NCBI GenBank assembly: GCA_024707145.1
Contig: JANQAI010000008.1
Coordinates: 620,001 to 684,000, forward strand
Reading direction: 5' to 3'
DNA: 64,000 nucleotides
DNA from: Magnetospirillum sp.
Lineage (GTDB): Bacteria; Pseudomonadota; Alphaproteobacteria; Rhodospirillales; Magnetospirillaceae
This document shows positions 7,876-15,124 of this stretch, in pieces; positions within the stretch are counted from its first letter, which is position 1; every line of letters starts with the position of its first letter. The notes under the pieces were generated by a model. The model saw only the letters and a list, made by a program, of their open reading frames with translations. It was not told where the DNA came from and ran no database searches. The position numbers were made by a program, and so were the translations under genes.

Positions 7876-8835
7876 TCAGTTGGCCAGGGCGACGGCGCCG
7901 TTGGGCGTGACGGTCACCGAACCGGGACCATCGACCACGGCTTCGACGACGCGCTTGCTGTGCAGGTTGGTGACGTGGATGACGTCGCCCTTGCCGCCTT
8001 CTTCCGAGGCGCGGCCCTGGGCGGTCAGGGTCATGAACGGGGTCTTCACCACCATGGTCACGGTGGAATTGCGCGGCACCAGCACCGGGCGGCGCACGTC
8101 GCTCAGGCGCACCGGGGCGCCCTGGCGCACCTGCAGCCGGGGTTCCTGGCCAACCAGTTGGCGGGCATCGGTGACGACATCGCGGCGCACCGCCTCGGCC
8201 CGGGCCTCGATCCACTCGATGTCGCCTTCGGTGATGACGTCGCCGCGGCCGATGGTGCGGTTCAGCACGGGAATGCGGGCGATGGAGAAGACATGGCCGT
8301 TGACGCGCTGGCGCTGGGCGGTGGGTACGCCGGCCGGCGCCTCGACGGTGGCCGAGAAGCGGCCGGTGCGGGAGTCCCAGATCAGGTCGCGCACCGCCAC
8401 GCCCACCGGGCCGGCGCCGGTGGGAACCACCATGTTCAGCGCGGTGCGGTTGGTGATCTCGAAGTCGAACGGGCCCGGCACGCCCTCCATGTTCAGCGCC
8501 TCGCGCAGCTCGCTCTCGATCAGGCGGGCGTCGACGGTCTGACCGGCGCGCTCGATGACGATGCGGTCGAAGGCGGTGGCCGGTTGCCAGTTGACGCCGT
8601 AATTCTGCGCCACCGCCAGCAGCCAGCGGGCGTCGGCGGTGATGCGCTTGCCCGGCTGCGGCGCCGGCGCGATGGGGGTTTCGGCCTGGGCGCCCAGATT
8701 GTCCCACAGGTCGCCCAGCTTAACGGTGTCGCCCTCGATGGCGGCGGTGGCCTTCAGGCTGACCGGCAGCGTGTCGGCAAGCGCGGCGCCGGTGGCGGCG
8801 AGGACGAAGGCGGCGGCGAGCAGGAGGCGCTTCAT
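7876..8835 (-). CDS. flgA: Flagella basal body P-ring assembly protein FlgA
   Basis: FlgA is the periplasmic chaperone for P-ring (FlgI) assembly. The 319-residue product begins with a Sec signal (MKRLLLAAAFVLAATGAALA). Its C-terminal third is the SAF/ChapFlgA domain (NRTIGRGDVITEGDIEWIEA, then QLVGQEPRLQVRQGAPVRLSDV split over neighbouring blocks). The length is greater than enteric FlgA (about 220) because of an extra N-terminal region of about 100 residues, common in alphaproteobacteria. It lies 11 bases after flgG. Confidence 0.92.
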   Translation of the reverse strand: MKRLLLAAAFVLAATGAALADTLPVSLKATAAIEGDTVKLGDLWDNLGAQAETPIAPAPQPGKRITADARWLLAVAQNYGVNWQPATAFDRIVIERAGQTVDARLIESELREALNMEGVPGPFDFEITNRTALNMVVPTGAGPVGVAVRDLIWDSRTGRFSATVEAPAGVPTAQRQRVNGHVFSIARIPVLNRTIGRGDVITEGDIEWIEARAEAVRRDVVTDARQLVGQEPRLQVRQGAPVRLSDVRRPVLVPRNSTVTMVVKTPFMTLTAQGRASEEGGKGDVIHVTNLHSKRVVEAVVDGPGSVTVTPNGAVALAN

Positions 8836-8846
8836 GGCGGACCTCG

Positions 8847-9632
8847 TTACTTCATCTGATTGATGGTGGAGAGCATCTCGTCCGAGGTCTGGATGACCTT
8901 GGAGTTCATCTCGTAGGCGCGCTGGGCCGAGATCAGGTTGGTCACCTCGGACACCACGTTGACGTTCGAGGTTTCCAGGTAGCCCTGCAGCACGGTGCCG
9001 TAGCCGGCGGTGCCGGGATTGGCCACGGCGGCCGGGCCCGAGGCCGGGGTCTCCATGTACAGGTTGTCGCCGCGCGCTTCCAGGCCGGCCTCGTTGGGGA
9101 AGATGGCGGTCTGCAACTGGCCGACCACGGTCTGGTCGATGCTGCCGTCGCGCTTCACCATCACCTGGCCCGAGCTGTTGATGGAGATGCCCACCGCGTC
9201 GTTGGGCACGTTGATGCCGGGCAGCACGGTGTAGCCTTCGTGGGTGACGATCTGGCCCTGGTCGGACAACTGGAACGAGCCGTCGCGGGTGTAGGCGGTC
9301 TCGCCCGAGGGCAGGCGGATCTGGAAGTAGCCCTTGCCCTGGATCGCCATGTCCAGGGTGTTGTCGGTGTTCTGCACCGAGCCCTGCTCGGTGATGCGGT
9401 AGACCGCGGTGGTCTTGACGCCCAGGCCCAACTGCACGCCGGTGGGCACGATGGTACCGGCATCGGACGAGGCGGCGCCGACGCGGCGCAGGTTCTGGTA
9501 CAGCAGGTCGCTGAACTCCGGCCGCCGGCGGGTGTAGGCGGTGGTGTTCATGTTGGCGATGTTGTTGGAGATGACTTCGACGTTGGTCTGCTGGGCCAGC
9601 ATGCCCGTGGCGGCGATGTTCAGCGAACGCAT
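8847..9632 (-). CDS. flgG: Flagellar distal rod protein
   Basis: FlgG builds the distal rod. The 261-residue length matches the family. The N-terminus MRSLNIAATGMLAQQTNVEV carries the rod-type coiled heptad and ISNNIANMNTTAYTRRRPEF (split after N) the flagellar rod signature. The C-terminus SNVNVVSEVTNLISAQRAYE and NSKVIQTSDEMLS are diagnostic of FlgG. It lies 23 bases downstream of flgF in the same operon. Confidence 0.96.
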   Translation of the reverse strand: MRSLNIAATGMLAQQTNVEVISNNIANMNTTAYTRRRPEFSDLLYQNLRRVGAASSDAGTIVPTGVQLGLGVKTTAVYRITEQGSVQNTDNTLDMAIQGKGYFQIRLPSGETAYTRDGSFQLSDQGQIVTHEGYTVLPGINVPNDAVGISINSSGQVMVKRDGSIDQTVVGQLQTAIFPNEAGLEARGDNLYMETPASGPAAVANPGTAGYGTVLQGYLETSNVNVVSEVTNLISAQRAYEMNSKVIQTSDEMLSTINQMK

Positions 9633-9655
9633 GGCTTAACTCTCCTTGACGGGCC

Positions 9656-10390
9656 TTAGGCGCGGGGAACCAGGGTCTCGATCGCCTTCATGGTGCGATC
9701 GTGTTCCCGCTCGATCATGTTCTGGGCCGCCTGATACTGGCGCAGAAGCTCGGTCATCTTGGTGATCTCCAGCACCGGCTGGACGTTGGATTCTTCCATC
9801 ATGCCCTGCACCACCTGCGGGCGCTCGATGGTCTCGGGCTCGTCGGTGGCGTCGTACAGGCTGTCGCCGGCCTTGCGCAGGGTCTGCTCGTTGGCGAAGC
9901 GCACCACCTTCAGCTTGGCCACCACGCCGTTCTCGGTGGACACGGTGCCGTCGCCGGAAATCTCGATGCGGGTTTCGTTGGGAGCGAAGATGATGGGGTT
10001 GTCCTGGTTGTCCATCACCGCGAACCCCTGGGAATTCACCAGCATGCCGCCCTCGTCCAGGCGGAAGTGGCCGTTGCGCGAATAGCGCATGCCGGCCTGG
10101 GTCTCGATCTGGAAGTAGCCATCGCCGTGGATGCCGATGTCCAGCGGGTTGTCGGTCTTGGTCAGCGCGCCTTCGCGGGTGTCGCGCAGCACGCCCATGT
10201 CCTGCACGAAGGACAGCTTGGTGCCGGTGGTGCGGGTGGAGGAGCGGGTGTCCACCAGGAACTCGCGGAACATCATCTGCTCGCCCTTGTAGGCGGGCGT
10301 GTTGGCGTTCGCCATGTTGTTGGCGATGACGTCCATCTGCCGCCACAGGGCGTTTTGCCGCGAGAGTGCGATGTAGCCGGTATTTTCCAT
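9656..10390 (-). CDS. flgF: Flagellar proximal rod protein
   Basis: FlgF forms part of the proximal rod. The 244-residue product begins MENTGYIALSRQNALWRQMD and has the VIANNMANANTPAYKGEQ rod signature, with the C-terminal pair EESNVQPVLEITKMTELLR. The ATG at 10388-10390 places the signature at residue 20, as usual. It is the first gene of flgF-flgG-flgA-flgH, behind the sigma-54 site at 10429-10445. Confidence 0.95.
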   Translation of the reverse strand: MENTGYIALSRQNALWRQMDVIANNMANANTPAYKGEQMMFREFLVDTRSSTRTTGTKLSFVQDMGVLRDTREGALTKTDNPLDIGIHGDGYFQIETQAGMRYSRNGHFRLDEGGMLVNSQGFAVMDNQDNPIIFAPNETRIEISGDGTVSTENGVVAKLKVVRFANEQTLRKAGDSLYDATDEPETIERPQVVQGMMEESNVQPVLEITKMTELLRQYQAAQNMIEREHDRTMKAIETLVPRA

Positions 10391-10710
10391 CTTTCCAAAC
10401 CCGGTTGGCGAAGCCTCGCCCCTTGTCTTGCAGGGGGCGTGCCAACCGGAGCGTCGGACGAGGAATGGCGGATTTCCGGGATTTTCCACCGGGAACGAAC
10501 CGGCCAGAACGCGGACTGCCGGGCAGATATTGCCGGGCGGGGGGCCAAAAGGTATGGTCGCGGCTCGCCGAAGGGCCCGCCCCGGCCGCCCATTGGTTGG
10601 GACTGGCTCAACCTTCTGTTAACCGGGGCGGCGTACCTTCACCGTTGAACTTGTGTGGCATCCGCGCCGGGCACGGCGTGCGGCGCACCATTCCCGCAAG
10701 GTGGGGGATA
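10391..10710. other. 320-base divergent control region between flgF and fliL
   Basis: The region separates two divergent flagellar operons. On the reverse strand it holds a clear sigma-54 promoter (10429-10445). On the plus strand no -24/-12 pair and no convincing sigma-70 promoter was found for fliL. Open frames across it are Arg/Pro-rich and look non-coding. Confidence 0.6.
10429..10445 (-). promoter_or_regulatory. Sigma-54 (RpoN) promoter for flgFGAH
   Basis: On the reverse strand the sequence reads TTGGCACGCCCCCTGCA. This matches the consensus TGGCACG-N4-TTGC with GG and GC exactly ten bases apart; the one difference is C for the first T of TTGC. It lies about 40 bases before the flgF start codon. 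Sigma-54 with FlbD-type activators drives mid-class flagellar operons in related alphaproteobacteria, so the assignment is mechanistically sensible. Confidence 0.8.
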
Positions 10711-11259
10711 ATGGCGGAAGACCTGGAAGAGGATTTTGACGAGGGTGAAGGCTCCGAGGAGCTTCCCGAGTCCCCGTCACGCAAGCTGCCGATCAAGAAG
10801 ATCCTGATGCTGGTGCTGCCCCTGCTGCTGCTGGTGGGCGCCGGCGCCGGGCTGTATTTCACCGGCGTTGTCGACGCGTTGATGGGCAAGATGAAGGGCG
10901 GCGAGGAGCACGCCGCCCCCGAGCCGAAGGCCGACGGGCCCAAGCAGGTCGGCCCGGCGGTGTTCATGGATCTGCCGGAGATGCTGGTGAACCTGCAGAC
11001 GCAGGGCCGCAAGCAGAGCTTCCTGAAGATCCGGGTGGCGCTGGAAGTGGAAAGCCCGGCCGACATGCCGCGCATCGACCAGGTGATGCCGCGCATCGTC
11101 GATTCCTTCCAGGTCTACCTGCGCGAGCTGCGCGCCGAGGACCTGCAGGGCGCCGCCGGCATGCACCTGCTGCGCGAGGAGCTGCTGACCCGGGTCAATG
11201 CGGCCATCAAGCCCGTCAAGGTGAACGACGTGCTGTTCAAGGAAATGCTGGTCCAGTAA
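10711..11259 (+). CDS. fliL: Flagellar basal body-associated protein FliL
   Basis: FliL is an inner-membrane protein that surrounds and supports the stator units. The 182-residue product has an acidic cytoplasmic N-terminus (about 1-25), one membrane helix (ILMLVLPLLLLVGAGAGLYF, about 31-50) and a periplasmic FliL domain ending VNDVLFKEMLVQ, the typical terminus. The ATG at 10711 follows AAGGTGGGGG. fliM begins 13 bases later, so the two are cotranscribed. Confidence 0.93.
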   Translation: MAEDLEEDFDEGEGSEELPESPSRKLPIKKILMLVLPLLLLVGAGAGLYFTGVVDALMGKMKGGEEHAAPEPKADGPKQVGPAVFMDLPEMLVNLQTQGRKQSFLKIRVALEVESPADMPRIDQVMPRIVDSFQVYLRELRAEDLQGAAGMHLLREELLTRVNAAIKPVKVNDVLFKEMLVQ

Positions 11260-11272
11260 GCGCGAGAAGCGG

Positions 11273-12451
11273 ATGGCTATGGACGAGGAAGGCGGCGAAG
11301 GTCGGTCCGCCGAAGACGAAGAGGCCCTGATGCGCGAATGGGCCGCCATGGCCGGAGGCGATGGCGGCGGCGGCGCGCCTGCGGGCGGTGGCGAGGACGC
11401 GGACGCCATGGCGGCCGAGTGGGAAGCCATGCTCGGGGCCGGCGACGAGAGCGGCGGCGGGGGCGACGATGCCGGCGCGCCCAAGGATTCCACCCGCGTC
11501 CTCAATCAGGACGAAATCGACTCGCTGCTGGGCTTCGACGACGACCACGGCCGTGGCGACGACAAATCCGGCATCCAGGCCATCCTCAATTCGGCGCTGG
11601 TCTCGTACGAGCGCCTGCCCATGCTGGAGGTGGTGTTCGACCGCCTCGTCCGCATGATGTCCACCTCCATGCGCAACTTCACCTCGGACAACGTCGAGGT
11701 GTCGCTGGACAACATCCTGTCGTTGCGTTTCGGCGACTACCTGAACTCGATCCCGCTACCGGCCATGCTGGCGGTGTTCAAGGCCGAGGAATGGGACAAT
11801 TTCGGCCTGCTGACCGTCGATTCGTCGCTGATCTACTCCATCGTCGACGTGCTGCTGGGCGGCCGGCGCGGCACCGCCGCCATGCGCATCGAGGGCCGCC
11901 CCTACACCACCATCGAGCGCAATCTGGTCGAGCGCATGGTGCACGTGGTGCTGTCGGACCTGTCGGCCGCCTTCGACCCGCTGTCGCCCGTCACCTTCCG
12001 CTTCGAGCGCCTGGAGACCAACCCGCGTTTCGCCACCATCTCGCGCCCCAGCAACGCCGCCATCGTCGCCAAGCTGCGCATCGACATGGAGGATCGCGGC
12101 GGCCGCCTGGAACTGCTGCTGCCCTACGCCACCCTGGAGCCGGTGCGCGAGCTGCTGCTGCAGATGTTCATGGGCGAGAAGTTCGGCCGCGACTCCATCT
12201 GGGAGACGCACTTGGCCGAGGAATTGTGGCTGACCGAGGTGCAGATGGAAGCGGTGCTGGACGAGCAGGTGATGAACCTGCGCGAGGTGCTGCGCTGGAA
12301 GGTGGGGTCGAAGATCATGCTGAACGCCTCGCCCAATTCGTCCATCGACCTGCGGTGCGGCGACGTGTCGATGTTCCGGGGGCGCATGGGTCGCAAGGGC
12401 CAGCACATCGCCATCCGGGTCGACGAAAAGGTCAACAAGGTCAAGGGGTAG
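11273..12451 (+). CDS. fliM: Flagellar motor switch protein FliM with long acidic N-terminus
   Basis: FliM is the C-ring switch component that binds phosphorylated CheY. This 392-residue protein has the usual middle domain (NFTSDNVEVSLDNILSLRFG onward) and C-terminal SpoA domain (INLRCGDV-like LRCGDVSMFRGRMG). Oddly, the CheY-binding motif NQDEIDSLLGF starts near residue 79 rather than near residue 6. The extension before it is acidic, Gly-rich and contains two related blocks, EALMREWAAM (17-26) and DAMAAEWEAM (44-53). Alternative starts exist at codon 3 and within the extension. Part of the fliL-fliM-motE run. Confidence 0.95.
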   Translation: MAMDEEGGEGRSAEDEEALMREWAAMAGGDGGGGAPAGGGEDADAMAAEWEAMLGAGDESGGGGDDAGAPKDSTRVLNQDEIDSLLGFDDDHGRGDDKSGIQAILNSALVSYERLPMLEVVFDRLVRMMSTSMRNFTSDNVEVSLDNILSLRFGDYLNSIPLPAMLAVFKAEEWDNFGLLTVDSSLIYSIVDVLLGGRRGTAAMRIEGRPYTTIERNLVERMVHVVLSDLSAAFDPLSPVTFRFERLETNPRFATISRPSNAAIVAKLRIDMEDRGGRLELLLPYATLEPVRELLLQMFMGEKFGRDSIWETHLAEELWLTEVQMEAVLDEQVMNLREVLRWKVGSKIMLNASPNSSIDLRCGDVSMFRGRMGRKGQHIAIRVDEKVNKVKG

Positions 12452-12454
12452 ACC

Positions 12455-12970
12455 ATGGACTGGAAGATCCTCTTGGACCTGCTGGTGTCCATCCTGCTCG
12501 TCGCCACCATCGGCTACGCGGTGATGCTGAACCAGCGCCTGACCCAGCTGCGCAAGAACCGCGACGACCTGGCCAAGATCATCGTCAGCTTCAACGAGGC
12601 GACGGTGCGGGCGGAATCGTCCATCCCCAAGCTGCGCAAGGCGGCCGAGGATGCCGGCCAATCGCTGCAGGAACGGGTTGAGAAGGCGCAGTCCCTGCGC
12701 GACGACCTGGCCTTCATGATCGAGCGGGCCGACACCATGGCCAACCGGCTGGAGAACGCCGTGCGCTCAGCGCGGACGGAGGTGCGGCCGGGCGCGGCCG
12801 GCGCCAAGGAGGCGGCCCCGCGCGTCGGCGGTCCGAGCGGTTCCGAACGCCCGGCCCAGGCCTCCCGCGCAGCCACCGTGGCGGCTGCGGCGGCCGCCAG
12901 CGAAGTGGACGTGGACGAGCGCTCGGAAGCGGAACGCGAGCTGCTGCGCGCGCTCCAGTCCATGAGGTAA
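12455..12970 (+). CDS. DUF6468-type membrane protein of the flagellar cluster
   Basis: A 171-residue protein with one N-terminal membrane helix (about residues 5-24), a charged coiled-coil stretch (about 28-110) and a low-complexity Ala-rich tail. It resembles DUF6468 proteins found between fliM and motE in Rhodospirillales. The role is unknown; position and topology suggest a motor or stator accessory factor. It starts 3 bases after fliM stops and ends 4 bases before motE. Confidence 0.7.
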   Translation: MDWKILLDLLVSILLVATIGYAVMLNQRLTQLRKNRDDLAKIIVSFNEATVRAESSIPKLRKAAEDAGQSLQERVEKAQSLRDDLAFMIERADTMANRLENAVRSARTEVRPGAAGAKEAAPRVGGPSGSERPAQASRAATVAAAAAASEVDVDERSEAERELLRALQSMR

Positions 12971-12974
12971 GGCC

Positions 12975-13754
12975 ATGGCCGCCAAGCCCAAGCCCAAAGC
13001 CAAGCAGAAAGCCCAGCGCACGCCCTTCCTGCGCCTGCTGCCGCTGCTGATCATCGGCACCGGCGTAATGCTGTCGGTGCGCATCAACGACATCCGCAAG
13101 GGCTTCCTGGATGGCGCCTCGCTACGCGTCGCCGGCGAGTTGCAGGCCCAGCAGGCCGAGCCCAAGGCGGCGGCGCCCGCGGCCACCGCCGCGCAGCCGG
13201 CCCAGCAGACCGCCCAGACGCCCCAGGCCACGCCGGCCGCCGCCGGCCCCGCCGGCTCGCCCGCCCCGGCCACCGCCAAGCAGGCCCCGCCCCCGCCGCC
13301 CCCCGGCGGCACCGATCCGGGCACGCTGAGCCAGACCGAAATGGACGTGCTGCAAAAGCTGACCGAGCGCCGCACCACGCTGGACAACCGCGAGAAGGAC
13401 ATCGAGCGGCGCGAGGCCATGCTGAAGGCCGCCGAGGACCAGATCGAGCGCAAGATCAGCGAGATGCGCAGCCTGCAGAATACGATCGAGGGGCTGCTGC
13501 GCCAGTACAATGATCAGGAAGACAACAAGATGCGCTCCCTGGTCAAAATCTATGAAAACATGAAGCCGAAAGAGGCGGCCAAAATCTTCGAGCAGCTCGA
13601 CATGCCCATCATGCTGGAGGTGGTCGAGCGCATGAAGGAGCAGAAGGTGGCTCCCATTCTCGCCGAAATGGATCCATCGAAGGCGCGCGTCGTCACCTCG
13701 GAATTGGCACAACGCAGACAGATTCCCTTGCCCAAGCCGACAAGCGGAGGCTAG
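12975..13754 (+). CDS. motE: MotE-like flagellar motility protein (MgtE-N fold)
   Basis: MotE is a periplasmic chaperone for MotC in rhizobia. This 259-residue protein has an N-terminal membrane helix (about 17-38), a Pro/Ala-rich linker (about 60-115), a coiled coil (about 125-180) and a C-terminal MgtE-N/FliG-like helical domain containing YENMKPKEAAKIFEQLDMP and ILAEMDPSKARVVTSEL. This order matches MotE. The symbol is an inference from architecture and position; some annotations call the family simply MgtE-N domain proteins. Confidence 0.7.
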   Translation: MAAKPKPKAKQKAQRTPFLRLLPLLIIGTGVMLSVRINDIRKGFLDGASLRVAGELQAQQAEPKAAAPAATAAQPAQQTAQTPQATPAAAGPAGSPAPATAKQAPPPPPPGGTDPGTLSQTEMDVLQKLTERRTTLDNREKDIERREAMLKAAEDQIERKISEMRSLQNTIEGLLRQYNDQEDNKMRSLVKIYENMKPKEAAKIFEQLDMPIMLEVVERMKEQKVAPILAEMDPSKARVVTSELAQRRQIPLPKPTSGG

Positions 13755-13816
13755 GAAACGAATTCTACGGGGCGGGCGAGAAAAATGCCTTGCGCGATTG
13801 CCTTCCCCTATCTTAA

Positions 13817-13837
13817 CTAAGGAAACTTGCGCCTTAG
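13817..13837. promoter_or_regulatory. Small inverted repeat upstream of cheY
   Basis: CTAAGG (13817-13822) and CCTTAG (13832-13837) are complementary arms separated by nine bases, 48 bases before the cheY start. They could be a weak terminator after motE or a regulator site. No consensus is recognised. Confidence 0.25.
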
Positions 13838-13884
13838 CGGGTTCTTGACGCTGTGGCGACTAGTGCTTCGAAGGAGCTCGTTGG

Positions 13885-14275
13885 ATGGCTGTCGACAAGA
13901 ATATGAACGTCTTGATCGTTGACGATTACAAGACGATGCTGCGAGATCATCCGCAACCTGTTGAAACAATTGGGCTTCAACAACGTTGACGAAGCTACCG
14001 ACGGCTCCATGGCGCTGCAGATGCTGCGCGTGGGCAATTACGGCCTGATCATCTCCGACTGGAACATGGAGCCCATGACCGGCCTGCAGCTGCTGCGCGA
14101 GGTGCGCGCCGACGCCAAGCTGAAGTCCATCCCCTTCATCATGGTCACCGCCGAATCGAAGTCGGAAAACGTGATCGCCGCCAAGGAGGCGGGGGTCTCC
14201 AACTACATCGTCAAGCCGTTCAATGCCGAAACGCTGAAGACCAAGATGGTGAGCGTCCTCGGCGACTTCGCCTAA
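13885..14275 (+). pseudogene. cheY: CheY response regulator, interrupted by a 1-base insertion
   Basis: CheY carries the phosphoryl signal from CheA to FliM. The first frame gives MAVDKNMNVLIVDDYKTML (phosphorylation-pocket Asp pair VDD), and the remaining protein is in a second frame: RIIRNLLKQLGF, SDWNMEPMTG with the phospho-acceptor Asp, VTAES, and NYIVKPF with the conserved Lys. One extra base near 13945 (CGAGATC for CGNATC) separates them and would truncate the product at about 38 residues. With it removed the protein has 129 residues, normal for CheY. Adjacent cheZ supports a functional chemotaxis unit and so a sequence error. Confidence 0.85.
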
Positions 14276-14294
14276 CCGAGCGGAGCACGCTGCC

Positions 14295-14936
14295 ATGACG
14301 GCGAAGGGCGTAGATCGCGACCTCTCCTTGCGTCTCGACGCCATTCGCCGGGAGCACGGGGATTCCGTGCGCGTGGACCAGATCGCCGAAGTAGTGCGGG
14401 CCATGCTCGACACCATGACCGGCGACATCAGTTCCGACGATCTGCGGCTCTATCGCGAGATCGAATCCCTGGCGGACTACATCCACGCCGCCAAGGCCGA
14501 AATCGCCGCCCTGCGGCCCGGCGAGATCAAGAACGAATTCATCGCCTCGGCCACGGACGAGTTGGACGCCATCGTCGGCGCCACCGAGGCCGCCACCAAC
14601 GAGATCATGGACGCGGCCGAACATCTGGAGACGTTGAGCTCCATGATGGACGCCCAGGTGGCGGAGCGGCTGACCGAGATCACCACCCGCATCTTCGAGG
14701 CCTGCACCTTCCAGGACATCACCGGCCAGCGCATCACCAAGGTGGTGAAGATGCTCAAGGAGATCGAGGGCCGGGTGGAGAACCTGGTGAAGGCTTTCGG
14801 TTCGGAGGTGGACGCACCGGCCGCCAAGGAAAAGCCCGGCGCCTCCACCGACGAAGACCTGCTGAACGGGCCGCAATTACCGTCCAACGCCGCCGACCAG
14901 GCCGAGATCGACAGGCTGTTGGCGAGCTTCGACTGA
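14295..14936 (+). CDS. cheZ: CheZ-type CheY-P phosphatase
   Basis: CheZ removes phosphate from CheY. The 213-residue, mostly helical protein carries the catalytic FQDITGQ motif (Asp and Gln of the D-x3-Q active site) near residue 145. A flexible linker follows, then the C-terminal AEIDRLLASFD, a CheY-binding helix comparable to the end of enteric CheZ and to the EIDSLL motif of FliM encoded 3 kb upstream. The ATG at 14295 lies 19 bases after cheY, so the pair is cotranscribed. Confidence 0.9.
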   Translation: MTAKGVDRDLSLRLDAIRREHGDSVRVDQIAEVVRAMLDTMTGDISSDDLRLYREIESLADYIHAAKAEIAALRPGEIKNEFIASATDELDAIVGATEAATNEIMDAAEHLETLSSMMDAQVAERLTEITTRIFEACTFQDITGQRITKVVKMLKEIEGRVENLVKAFGSEVDAPAAKEKPGASTDEDLLNGPQLPSNAADQAEIDRLLASFD

Positions 14937-15124
14937 CCGGCATGCAGGCGCGGGGGCACGCTGGGGACCGGGCAAGACAGCAGGGATCGCGGTTGGTGTC
15001 GCCGTCGGCGTCCGGCTGCGCCACCTCCTTTGCGTCCAAGATTCTCCTCTCCCTTTCGGGGTACATGAAGGTTGGCGCCCGCAAGGGCGGCCATGATCGT
15101 GTTCACCGGGGTTTTCGCGTGACC

